Source of the DNA: Candidatus Poribacteria bacterium
Lineage (GTDB): Bacteria; Poribacteria; WGA-4E; WGA-3G
Assembly (NCBI GenBank): GCA_022827625.1
Contig: JAJEIE010000029.1
Coordinates: 175,608 to 239,607, forward strand
DNA length: 64,000 bases
Direction: 5' to 3'
Positions 15,902 to 24,024 of this stretch are shown one piece after another. A program made the position numbers and the translations under genes. Under the pieces are notes generated by a model. The model made no database searches, was not told where the DNA came from, and was given only the letters and a program-made list of their open reading frames with translations. Positions within the stretch are counted from its first letter, which is position 1. Every line of letters starts with the position of its first letter.

Positions 15902-18379
15902 ATGCAATTCAAACACTTATTTTTTACGATAACCGCTTTTTTTGCTTATTTATGTCCTATTTTCGCACAGCATCCAACTATACTTACACACGGCGGCACC
16001 GTCCGAACGGTCAAATTCTCCCCAGCGAACAACGCGCTCATCGCCAGTGCCGGAGACACTAACACCATCAAACTCTGGAATTTACGGAACGACACCGTAA
16101 CAACCTTCAGAGGGCACACCGATCAAGTTAATGCTGTAGCATTCTCTCCAAACGGACAACTGCTGGCAAGCGGAGGCGATGACTGGACCTTCAAATTGTG
16201 GAACATCCAGCAGAGGCAACACATCGCGACCTTAGAACATATTACCGATCGAACCCGATCACAAGTCAAAGATGTAGCCTTCTCACCCGATGGACAACGC
16301 CTCGCAACCGCCGGTCAACATGTAAAACTCTGGGAAATCAGTACGCAAAACGAGATAGCGACCCTTCGGCACGACGAATACGTCTGGGCGTTAGCCTTCT
16401 CTCCAAATGGGCAACTGCTCGCTGCTGGAGATGGTGAAGGCAAGGTAAAAATTTGGGACGTTCAGAGACAGCAGAGCATGGTACAACTCGAAGGTGATAC
16501 GGACTCCGTGTATGCAGCCGCATTTTCACCAGACAGCAGAACGCTCGCAACCGCAGGCCGTCAAGGCGAAGTTAAGTTATGGGCTGTCTCCGATTGGGCA
16601 TCCCTCGGCACACTCCAGAATAGAGGTACAACCTTTGCACTTGATTTTTCACCGAACAGCAAAATACTCGCCAGCACGGGGCCTGCCGCGGTCACGCTTT
16701 GGGGTGTTGAAAGTGGCGAAGAGATCGTTTCGTTGACAGGACACGCCGGTTGGGTCTTGGGGACTGCCTTTTCACCGGATGGCACGACCCTCGTCAGTAG
16801 CGGCGACGATGGCACCCTTCGCCTCCAGAATGTAGAGACCTACTTGAAGACGCTGCAACAACGCGAAATGGTGAGGCTCATCTACTTCCGCCCAATTAAC
16901 CGTCGAGCCCAACCAGACATTGACACAAAACTCGATAGATTAATAAAAGATGTTCAGCAATTTTATGCCCAGCAGATGCAAAACCAAGGGTTCGGTAGAA
17001 AAACATTTGCGTTTGAAACAGATACAACGGGTAGAGCCGTGGTGCATCGTATCAACGGAAAATTCAGCAATCGCTACTATCAGACCGAGACAATTGAAAA
17101 GGTTATGGAAGAGGTCAATAAACAGTTCAACACATCAAAGAACATTTATCTCATTGCTGTAGATATTAGCAGTGAAATTATTGAGGGCGAAAATACATGC
17201 GGTGTTGGAGGGGGCAGCTGGGCGAGCATTGAAGCTGGCGCCCAACGGCGCGATAGTGGCGGCTATGCGATCATCCCCGCCTCCGGCAGATGTTTTAACG
17301 TTGATGTTACTGCCCACGAATTGGGGCACACTTTCGGATTGGAACACGATTTCCGGAGCAACACCCATATCATGTCCTACGGCGCAAATCCAGATAGATT
17401 GTCCGAGTGTGCCACTGAATGGTTGGATGTCCACCGCTACTTCGACACAAGCCAAACCGCATTCAATGAACCTACCACGATTGAGATGTTCACACCCCTT
17501 GCACTACCGCCAAATGCCATCCATTTCCTCTTTGAAATAACCGATACCGACGGGCTCCATCAAGCGCAATTCCTTATCCCAACAACTGCCGGTGATCCCG
17601 CTGATGGTATGAAATTGTACAGTTGCAAATCTTTGAACAACGAAATAAATCAAATTGAATTTATTACGACTCGATTAACAACGCGCCCCAGGACTGAAGT
17701 AACGCTTCAAGTTATTGATGTATATGGTAATGTCACACGGCAGACCTATCCTCTCAGAGCAGCTGACATAGCACAAGTCGATGTCAACCGTGATGGTGTG
17801 GTGGATGTGGCGGATTTAGTATTGGTTGCATCTCACTATCGCAAACGCGTCGTTCGCGGGGCAAATCCAAACCCAGATGTCAACAGAGACGGTTTTGTAG
17901 ACCGTGAAGACCTCTTATTGGTCGCAGATGCACTGGAGATCAAGGAAAACGTTCCTGCTGCCCCTACCTTAGCCACAGCAAATCTACGGAGATGGATCCG
18001 TGAAGCGAAACGCCGCAACCGCGTAGACCCAGCTTTCCAGAGAGGTATTGTAGTGTTAGAACAACTCCTAACCTCGTCTCATCCAACAAAAACATCACTC
18101 TTGCCAAACTATCCGAATCCGTTCAACCCGGAAACATGGATACCGTATCGGTTGGCGGAACCTGCGGATGTTAACATTTCTATCTATACTACAGATGGGA
18201 AGTTAGTTCGGACGCTTGCACTCGGAAATCAACCGGTGGGTGTCTACGCATCTCGGAATCGTGCGGCGTATTGGGATGGTCGAAATGATCTTGGTGAATC
18301 CGTGGCGAGTGGGGTCTATTTTTATACGCTTACGACAGGTGAGTTTGTTGCGACACGGAAGCTGCTGATTCGGAAGTAA
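15902..18379 (+). CDS. Secreted WD40-metalloprotease-dockerin protein, paralog 2
   Basis: This has the same architecture and the same length (825 residues) as the preceding gene: signal peptide, seven WD40 blades, metalloprotease, Ig-like region, dockerin pair and FlgD-like C-terminus (LLPNYPNPFNPETW). The protease site is complete: HELGHTFGLEHD with H472, H476 and H482, and a Met-turn IMSYG with M491. The dockerin loops are DVNRDGVVDVADLVLVASHY and DVNRDGFVDREDLLLVADAL. The pair looks like a tandem duplication that has diverged strongly, most in the protease and dockerin regions. It is likely exported and cell-surface associated, and the substrate is unknown. Confidence 0.9.
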   Translation: MQFKHLFFTITAFFAYLCPIFAQHPTILTHGGTVRTVKFSPANNALIASAGDTNTIKLWNLRNDTVTTFRGHTDQVNAVAFSPNGQLLASGGDDWTFKLWNIQQRQHIATLEHITDRTRSQVKDVAFSPDGQRLATAGQHVKLWEISTQNEIATLRHDEYVWALAFSPNGQLLAAGDGEGKVKIWDVQRQQSMVQLEGDTDSVYAAAFSPDSRTLATAGRQGEVKLWAVSDWASLGTLQNRGTTFALDFSPNSKILASTGPAAVTLWGVESGEEIVSLTGHAGWVLGTAFSPDGTTLVSSGDDGTLRLQNVETYLKTLQQREMVRLIYFRPINRRAQPDIDTKLDRLIKDVQQFYAQQMQNQGFGRKTFAFETDTTGRAVVHRINGKFSNRYYQTETIEKVMEEVNKQFNTSKNIYLIAVDISSEIIEGENTCGVGGGSWASIEAGAQRRDSGGYAIIPASGRCFNVDVTAHELGHTFGLEHDFRSNTHIMSYGANPDRLSECATEWLDVHRYFDTSQTAFNEPTTIEMFTPLALPPNAIHFLFEITDTDGLHQAQFLIPTTAGDPADGMKLYSCKSLNNEINQIEFITTRLTTRPRTEVTLQVIDVYGNVTRQTYPLRAADIAQVDVNRDGVVDVADLVLVASHYRKRVVRGANPNPDVNRDGFVDREDLLLVADALEIKENVPAAPTLATANLRRWIREAKRRNRVDPAFQRGIVVLEQLLTSSHPTKTSLLPNYPNPFNPETWIPYRLAEPADVNISIYTTDGKLVRTLALGNQPVGVYASRNRAAYWDGRNDLGESVASGVYFYTLTTGEFVATRKLLIRK

Positions 18380-18435
18380 TTGAAGGAATACAGGCACTGT
18401 ACATTAGATCGTAGAACCCTTGGCAGATTAAAAAA

Positions 18436-18466
18436 TTGGTATATCTTCTTCAGAAAGTGGTATAAT
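18436..18466 (+). promoter_or_regulatory. Promoter of the antitoxin-like gene
   Basis: TTGGTA (18436-18441) and TATAAT (18461-18466) are 19 bases apart. Transcription would start about 45 bases before the ATG. Confidence 0.5.
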
Positions 18467-18517
18467 GTTCTCAACCTGGGAACTTAATCCTCTTCTCACA
18501 AATAGAAAGGTAAAATC

Positions 18518-18757
18518 ATGGAACATCAAGTTACACTCAACATTCCCGATGCCGTATACCAACACGCTCGCCAGATTGCAAAAATGCAAGGGGTCAAATT
18601 AGAAAATGTCCTTGTTAGTGTGTTGAATGCGTATTGGTCTTCCGCCAATGATCGTTTGACCGAGACAGAGAAACTGGCAGCTATCGCACCAAGCATAGAA
18701 TCAACAGATTGGTGGGATGTCGAAGATGATAAGGAATGGGATGCATGGACACCCTAA
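18518..18757 (+). CDS. Small antitoxin-like protein
   Basis: The 79-residue protein begins with a beta-strand and helix pattern (HQVTLNIPDAVYQHARQIA) typical of DNA-binding antitoxins of the ribbon-helix-helix or DUF2281-like kind. It ends in an acidic, tryptophan-rich tail (STDWWDVEDDKEWDAW), as toxin-binding tails often do. AGAAAGG lies upstream of the ATG. The stop overlaps by 13 bases an ATG that begins a MazF-like reading frame, the usual layout of a type II toxin-antitoxin operon. The toxin is cut off, so this appears to be an orphan antitoxin. The family assignment is an inference from shape and context. Confidence 0.6.
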   Translation: MEHQVTLNIPDAVYQHARQIAKMQGVKLENVLVSVLNAYWSSANDRLTETEKLAAIAPSIESTDWWDVEDDKEWDAWTP

Positions 18758-18801
18758 AATCCACAGATGTGATTATTGCTGATTTTCCAAGAGTTACCTG
18801 T
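18745..18801 (+). pseudogene. N-terminal remnant of a MazF/PemK-like toxin
   Basis: From ATG 18745 the frame reads MDTLKSTDVIIADFPRVT, like the N-terminal strand of MazF/PemK toxins (GDVVLADFP). After about 18 residues the similarity stops and the DNA becomes the 3' end of the convergent enolase-superfamily gene. The expected body of about 100 residues is missing. The break suggests a deletion or rearrangement junction near 18800. Confidence 0.5.
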
Positions 18802-19995
18802 TTACAAACTTCCCTGTTCAAAAACTGTATCCGTCCCAACTTCAATCCGCACAGAAGCCAAATACGGACGGATTGCTGCTGTGTCCACACGTACCCCAAG
18901 TCCCGGAAGTTCTTTTACCCGAACCATCCCGTCGGACGCAACAGGAAACGGCTCTACTATCAATCGCTGCGACAATGCTGACCCGGCTGCTGGGTATTCC
19001 AATAAACTGAAATCAGGGTTCGTTGCAAAGACGTGAAGCGCAGCGGCAAGACTCAGATGGCTCTTAAACGTGTGATTGACATACTGAATACCGTGCTGCT
19101 CCGCAAGTTGACGCACCTGAAAAGAAGGCATAATCCCACCAATACGTCCAGCGTCAATCTGCACGAACCGGATACCTCCATGCACAATCAAGTCCTCTGC
19201 CATTCGGTAGGTGTTCGATCCTTCACCCGCGGCAACCGGGACGCTTGGATGCTTTTGCGTCAGCGCGCCGTAAGCATCAACAGCATCAGGAGAAAGCGGC
19301 TCCTCCAACCACGTCGGCGAAAATTGCGCAAACGCCTCAGCACGTTGATAAGCCGTTTCATGATCGGTGCCCCAAACGACACCCGCATCAATCATAATCC
19401 GCGCCTCTGTTCCTATGCCTTCCCGCGCCGCACGCACAAGCGCAATGTCGTTCACCTCACCGAATTTGCCCATCGGTCCCCAACCAAATTTCGCAGCACG
19501 ATATCCTTGCTCGCGCAATCCGACTGCGATACGATAGGTTTCTTCCGGTGTATCCCCGAAAAGGACAGAGGCATACGGCAGTTTAGGATGTGCCGTATCA
19601 GAGGTTCCTGACATCTCAGCAAGCAGACGGTACACAGGTCTCTCCAACTTCTGCCCGATAAGATCCCACAAAGCGATCTCGGCACCACTATAGGCATGCT
19701 CTATCTGCTGAATGTCCAGTCCGTTGCGGAGTGTCTTCTCGCTCAGCCGAACCACATCGTCGGGACTCTCAAGCGTCTCACCAATTAACGAAGTGCGGAT
19801 ATTAATGATATTGCCGTGGGACATCGGACAGCAATAGACAGCGAGGCTTACTAACGGCGAAGCATCGCACTCTCCCCACCCTTCAAACCCCGCATCCGTG
19901 CGGACCCGCACCAAGAGCGTATCTTGTGTTCCGTCAGCAGCGGTTGTGATGTCAGGCATCCGCAGATAAAATGGATCAACTGCTGTAATTTTCAT
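18802..19995 (-). CDS. Mandelate racemase/muconate lactonizing enzyme family protein
   Basis: The 397-residue protein is an enolase-superfamily member with an N-terminal capping domain and a TIM barrel. Metal ligands are in IMIDAG (Asp), WLEEPL (Glu) and VAAGEGS (Glu). The second half-site base looks like the mandelate racemase Asp/His dyad (QIDAGRIGG and VNHTFKSHL). At the K-x-K position it reads KFGWGP, so only the first lysine is kept. Likely chemistry is dehydration or epimerisation of a sugar acid. It is translationally coupled to the gene upstream (ATGA overlap at 19992-19995). The exact substrate cannot be read from sequence. Confidence 0.88.
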   Translation of the reverse strand: MKITAVDPFYLRMPDITTAADGTQDTLLVRVRTDAGFEGWGECDASPLVSLAVYCCPMSHGNIINIRTSLIGETLESPDDVVRLSEKTLRNGLDIQQIEHAYSGAEIALWDLIGQKLERPVYRLLAEMSGTSDTAHPKLPYASVLFGDTPEETYRIAVGLREQGYRAAKFGWGPMGKFGEVNDIALVRAAREGIGTEARIMIDAGVVWGTDHETAYQRAEAFAQFSPTWLEEPLSPDAVDAYGALTQKHPSVPVAAGEGSNTYRMAEDLIVHGGIRFVQIDAGRIGGIMPSFQVRQLAEQHGIQYVNHTFKSHLSLAAALHVFATNPDFSLLEYPAAGSALSQRLIVEPFPVASDGMVRVKELPGLGVRVDTAAIRPYLASVRIEVGTDTVFEQGSL

Positions 19996-20513
19996 ATTGA
20001 CTCACTGGCAGGATCCGCCGATTGACCGTTATTTTCTTCGGAAACAATTTGTGGCATGGCATTGTCGGTTTGCCTGCGCCGCGCGACTGCCAGAGAGCGC
20101 ATCACAGAAATGAGAAACCAGCCCAACAAGCCGACACCCGCACCAATCCCCATCGCAATCCCCGCGCCCCGGGGCGTAGCAATCTTGTCCAAGGTCTCTT
20201 CGTCTAACTCACACGAGAGCCCTTCGATCTGTCTGATGGCGATTGTCCGCCTGTCTCCGTCTTCTACATACTCAACAGTCGGTGCCGTCTTACTATCTAT
20301 TCTGATATCAGCATCTCCCGAAGGCGTACGCACCGCCACCGTGTTATCCCCGTGCTCATTTATCCAATGGGCTTTTAATCCTTTTATCCCGTCAGCATCG
20401 CCAATCGGTTCCACTCGGGTCTGGAATAGGACTTTTCCCAAAAGATCAATGGTGATGTCTTTAGATTTTACCAAAGCGTTTCTTAAATTCTCTGAATTCA
20501 CGGTATTCTCCAA
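19992..20513 (-). CDS. Hypothetical protein with one membrane segment
   Basis: I do not recognise this 173-residue protein. Residues 1-105 are soluble and acidic with several short strands. A glycine-rich hydrophobic stretch (about 114-138, GAGIAMGIGAGVGLLGWFLIS) should span the membrane, and a basic segment (RSLAVARRRQ) follows, putting the C-terminus in the cytoplasm by the positive-inside rule. No signal peptide is seen. It is the first gene of a two-gene operon with the enolase-superfamily enzyme and has a consensus promoter of its own. Confidence 0.7.
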   Translation of the reverse strand: MENTVNSENLRNALVKSKDITIDLLGKVLFQTRVEPIGDADGIKGLKAHWINEHGDNTVAVRTPSGDADIRIDSKTAPTVEYVEDGDRRTIAIRQIEGLSCELDEETLDKIATPRGAGIAMGIGAGVGLLGWFLISVMRSLAVARRRQTDNAMPQIVSEENNGQSADPASESI

Positions 20514-20579
20514 TCGTTATGAGATTATGCACTACAGTTTCACACAAGGCATTTACGAGTATCCGTTCCGGTTAAATGT

Positions 20580-20608
20580 ATTATAGCGAAAACCCGTCTG
20601 AATGTCAA
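20580..20608 (-). promoter_or_regulatory. Consensus sigma-70 promoter
   Basis: On the reverse strand TTGACA (20608-20603) and TATAAT (20585-20580) are exactly 17 bases apart, which is a perfect consensus. It points at the 20513 gene and its coupled enolase-superfamily gene, with a leader of about 60 nt. Confidence 0.75.
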
Positions 20609-20772
20609 GACGCTGGCAACTTCATAAAAAAATCTTGACGAATCCTACATTTTGTGCAAAAATATATACAGACTCGTGACCAAAAACAGGTATCTATCAG
20701 ATACACTTTGAAAACGGGTGTGTACTAAAACTATGACCAACTATCAAACGCCCTGCGAAGAGGAGTTTTTAG

Positions 20773-21426
20773 ATGCGGACCGATTCACATACGTCTAACG
20801 AACGCCAGATTCCGCTTTTCCCATTACAAGTTGTCTTATTTCCGGGCGGACTTTTACCGCTTCATATTTTTGAGCCGCGTTATCGCACGATGGTCAAATT
20901 CTGCTTGGAACATGAGTCTGAGTTCGGTATTGTCCTCATCAAAGAAGGCGAGGAGGTCGGTGAAGCCGCCACACCCTATGAAGTCGGCACAGCTGCTCGT
21001 ATCTTACACGTTGAACATTTGGACGATGGGCGTATGAATATTATCACGGCTGGTGAATATCGGTTTCAAATCTTAGAAATCCAAGAGCACCTTTCCTATC
21101 TTACGGGTCGTATACGGATGTTAGACGATCCGGAGACTGAAACCGAAGCGGTATCAAAATCACTAACGACAGAAATCGAAGAGCTCTACAAAGCATACGA
21201 GGCACTCTCCAGTCGATTAATTTTCGGATGGCAGCCACTGGAAGAACAACCCGAGGATCCCAGGGAACTCGCCTATCAGGTCGGCATACGTCTGCGCATT
21301 TCGTTGGAAGAAAAACAGAATTTACTGGAGATAATTTCGTTAGAGAAACTCCTCACACGCGAAATCGAAATTCTGACGAATCAGAACCGACGGATCGCCT
21401 TTCAATTGGCAGCAAAAAATAATTGA
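20773..21426 (+). CDS. LON substrate-binding domain protein
   Basis: The 217-residue protein matches the N-terminal (LAN/PUA-like) domain of Lon protease: IPLFPLQVVLFPGGLLPLHIFEPRYR, given here in part as PLFPL, LFPG and HIFEPRYR, then FGIVL and GTAARI. A helical tail ends the protein. It has no AAA or protease domain. Stand-alone forms are widespread and of unsettled function. AGAGGAG lies eight bases before ATG 20773. A 21-codon reading frame starting at 20732 overlaps this start in another frame. Confidence 0.88.
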   Translation: MRTDSHTSNERQIPLFPLQVVLFPGGLLPLHIFEPRYRTMVKFCLEHESEFGIVLIKEGEEVGEAATPYEVGTAARILHVEHLDDGRMNIITAGEYRFQILEIQEHLSYLTGRIRMLDDPETETEAVSKSLTTEIEELYKAYEALSSRLIFGWQPLEEQPEDPRELAYQVGIRLRISLEEKQNLLEIISLEKLLTREIEILTNQNRRIAFQLAAKNN

Positions 21427-21520
21427 CACCCTTAGCACAAGGTCAAGTACAGTCAGCAGTTTTTTATATTTACACAATCATTTCCATAGCGTATAACCCC
21501 ATCTGCGACCCGATAACATA

Positions 21521-22138
21521 ATGGCACTCAAGGCTCCTATTCATCAATTCACCGAAACCCAGTCAATCCAGATTGAACTTCGGGATTTCCTCTACATCAG
21601 CAATATCCTGTCGGTATCTCGCCTCATCACGGTGCCTTTTATCTTTTACTTCATTTACCGTGCACAGTGGATATACGCAATTATTTGTGGTGCTGTCGCC
21701 ATTATTACAGATCTCTTAGACGGCTTTTTCGCTCGCCGTCTACAACAGCACACGGAACTCGGTTATATATTAGACCCTGTGGCAGACAAACTCGCGATCA
21801 CGGCTGCAGTCTTTGCGCTCGCTATATTAAAAACCACATTTCCGGTCTGGGCGTTCTTTGTAATTGTTACTCGTGATGTCTCAATTCTGATAGGAAATGG
21901 CATTTTAGCGTACAAGGCAAAAATGATTACCCGCTCCAATTTATGGGGTAAATGCACCAGTTTCTTTTTGTCAATTACCATTATGCTTTACCTACTCCGT
22001 CAAATACCAATAACGTCAAATCTACCGAAAGATATTGAATTTTACAGCCTCTGTCTCGCATTGGTATTTGTTTTTATCTCAACAGCAAGTTACGCGCGGC
22101 ACATGCTCCGCGTGTTAAAAAACCATAGTCAGTCGTAA
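21521..22138 (+). CDS. pgsA: CDP-alcohol phosphatidyltransferase (PgsA-like)
   Basis: The CDP-alcohol phosphotransferase signature is complete: DGFFARRLQQHTELGYILDPVADK, that is DG-x2-AR-x8-G-x3-D-x3-D. Multiple hydrophobic helices surround it. The 205-residue length fits phosphatidylglycerophosphate synthase, which joins CDP-diacylglycerol and glycerol-3-phosphate at the inner membrane. The alcohol acceptor is inferred from overall resemblance, and other CDP-alcohol transferases share the motif. Confidence 0.82.
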   Translation: MALKAPIHQFTETQSIQIELRDFLYISNILSVSRLITVPFIFYFIYRAQWIYAIICGAVAIITDLLDGFFARRLQQHTELGYILDPVADKLAITAAVFALAILKTTFPVWAFFVIVTRDVSILIGNGILAYKAKMITRSNLWGKCTSFFLSITIMLYLLRQIPITSNLPKDIEFYSLCLALVFVFISTASYARHMLRVLKNHSQS

Positions 22139-22182
22139 CTTAGGTAGCAGTTTCCAAATCCACACGCAAAAGGAATGTCCCG

Positions 22183-23103
22183 ATGGCTTACAAAGAACTC
22201 GTAACGAAGAAACCTTTTATCGTTAACAAGAACTTGGGGAGCGCCGTTGAAGTTGAACCTGAAGAATTAACGCTCACCAACGCCGACGGCGTGCCTGTCA
22301 GTGTCCCGACACAGAAACAGAAATACGACTTCGATCGGAACGGTTGGCTGTTGATGCCAAGCGTTTTATCAGATGCTGACATCTCGGAGATGCGTGAATT
22401 CTGTCAACGCCTTCAGGAATCACCGGAACACATTCCTGAACCAGAACGCTGTACCCTCGGCGGTCCGCTCCAGAGACTCGCCGATCACCCGGTCGTTGTC
22501 GGGTTCCTTAACGAATTCTTGGCATACCCACCCGCGGCGAGTGAAGATTGCTACGGCTTTCGACTGGAGGAAACAACGGCACTTTTTGGAGATACAACGC
22601 CGCCTCCTGAAACTAAATCTGTCCTTCAGAAGGGAAACGGCTTGTTCCGTTTACCCGGTGATTCGCACCTGTATCGATGTGTGCCAGGACGCGGTTGGAG
22701 CGGACTCACACGCGTTTTATGGGAACTCATTGATGTCACCGCTGAAACGAACAGCATCCGTTTCATCGCTGGCAGCCACAAAGCCGCGTATCCGATACCA
22801 GAAGGGGTGCAGAACCCGAATTCGTCGCTTTGGGAAACCTACGAGTGCCCGGCAGGTTCGGTTATTTTTTTCACAGAATCTCTGACACAAACGCAAGTAG
22901 CACCCAACGCTGTCCCTCGGAGCTGCGTCTCAAACCTATATAACACCGTGGCGAGCCGTTGGTCAAGTTGGCGACCACACCCACAACTTCTCGAAGGAAT
23001 GCCCCCGAAACGACAGACCCTTTTCCGAGAAACTTACGCGGGCGGCAATGTGATTAATGGTGATTTTAACCGTCGTACCTCCGCCTACCCAGCGGAAATC
23101 TAA
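22183..23103 (+). CDS. Phytanoyl-CoA dioxygenase (PhyH) family protein, copy 1
   Basis: The 306-residue protein shares its whole layout with the next gene: YDFDRNGWLLMPSVL, CTLGGPLQRLADHPVV, GNGLFRLPGDSHLY, TRVLWELIDV, FIAGSHKAAYP and CPAGSVIFFTE. These belong to a bacterial PhyH-like group of Fe(II)/2-oxoglutarate oxygenases. In copy 2 the FFTE motif is followed by ALTHSATTW; here it is SLTQTQVAP, so the conserved distal histidine is a glutamine. This copy may therefore be inactive or bind differently. AAGGA precedes ATG 22183. Confidence 0.83.
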   Translation: MAYKELVTKKPFIVNKNLGSAVEVEPEELTLTNADGVPVSVPTQKQKYDFDRNGWLLMPSVLSDADISEMREFCQRLQESPEHIPEPERCTLGGPLQRLADHPVVVGFLNEFLAYPPAASEDCYGFRLEETTALFGDTTPPPETKSVLQKGNGLFRLPGDSHLYRCVPGRGWSGLTRVLWELIDVTAETNSIRFIAGSHKAAYPIPEGVQNPNSSLWETYECPAGSVIFFTESLTQTQVAPNAVPRSCVSNLYNTVASRWSSWRPHPQLLEGMPPKRQTLFRETYAGGNVINGDFNRRTSAYPAEI

Positions 23104-23125
23104 TCAGCGTCAGGAGGGAAGTCAG

Positions 23126-23995
23126 ATGGAAAAACAGACGAACAGAAATTTGCAACCTTGGCTCGGTGCCTTACTACCACCAGATACTTGCGAACTGCCG
23201 ACCCAAAACGCTGACGGTTTAACCGTTCCCGAGCTAACTGTTGAACAACGCTACGCTTTTGATACCCACGGTTGGTTTCTAATCCCAGAAGTCTTTACCG
23301 GATCAGAACTCAAAGAGATGCGTGATTTCGGACACCGGCTGCACCATGATCCAGAATCCATCCCAGAACATGAACGGAGTACGCTCGGCGGTCCACTTCA
23401 GCAACTGATTGATCATCCACTGGTGGTCTCGCTTCTCAACGAATTCACAGCACACCCAGCCGTGACCAACTCAGAATCCTACGGTTTCACGGTTGAAAGC
23501 ACCAGTCTCTTTTACCGGACCCCCGGCATGGGAAGATTTGGTCCGCACAACGGCAATGGGTTACTCCGTTTTCCGGGGGATGTCCATTACTATAACGCTT
23601 TCCCGGGCAAAGGCTATAGTCCACACACTCGCGTTGTATGGGAACTTACCGAAGTGAAAAAAGGGCAAGGTGGAACGCTTTTAGTAACCGGTAGCCACAA
23701 ATCAGTTTACACAGCACCGCCTGATATCCAAAATCCCAATTCCGATATTTGGAGTACTTACGGATGTCCAGCAGGTTCACTGCTCTTTTTCACAGAAGCA
23801 CTCACGCATAGTGCAACAACATGGACGAATACAGACAACGATAGGATCGCAATTTTCAATCTGTACAGTCCGGTGGATAGTGGTTTCGCGAAAGTCTACC
23901 AGCCGCATTCCAAACTCCTTGCGGAAATGCCACCGCTCCGGCAGACACTATTCCGGGACCGGTACGTAGTGGATAATACCAATGGAACCGAATAG
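23126..23995 (+). CDS. Phytanoyl-CoA dioxygenase (PhyH) family protein, copy 2
   Basis: The 289-residue tandem paralog of the preceding gene has the motifs YAFDTHGWFLIPEVF, STLGGPLQQL, RFPGDVHYYNAFPGKG, TRVVWELTEV, VTGSHKSVY and FFTEALTHSATTW. The distal metal-ligand histidine (LTH) is kept. A classical HxD pair is not obvious in either copy. Probable role: oxidation of a small secondary metabolite or nutrient; the substrate is unknown. ATG 23126 follows AGGAGGG (23112-23118) by seven bases. An in-frame upstream start at 23057 would overlap copy 1 and is rejected. The sulfatase follows 29 bases downstream. Confidence 0.86.
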   Translation: MEKQTNRNLQPWLGALLPPDTCELPTQNADGLTVPELTVEQRYAFDTHGWFLIPEVFTGSELKEMRDFGHRLHHDPESIPEHERSTLGGPLQQLIDHPLVVSLLNEFTAHPAVTNSESYGFTVESTSLFYRTPGMGRFGPHNGNGLLRFPGDVHYYNAFPGKGYSPHTRVVWELTEVKKGQGGTLLVTGSHKSVYTAPPDIQNPNSDIWSTYGCPAGSLLFFTEALTHSATTWTNTDNDRIAIFNLYSPVDSGFAKVYQPHSKLLAEMPPLRQTLFRDRYVVDNTNGTE

Positions 23996-24024
23996 TTTCA
24001 CGCAACCCCTAAGATGAGGTAACT

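Noticed and set aside
19033..19611. A 192-codon forward frame inside the enolase-superfamily gene
   Set aside because: It is Arg/Ser-rich without a domain and is opposite a complete enzyme with all metal ligands.
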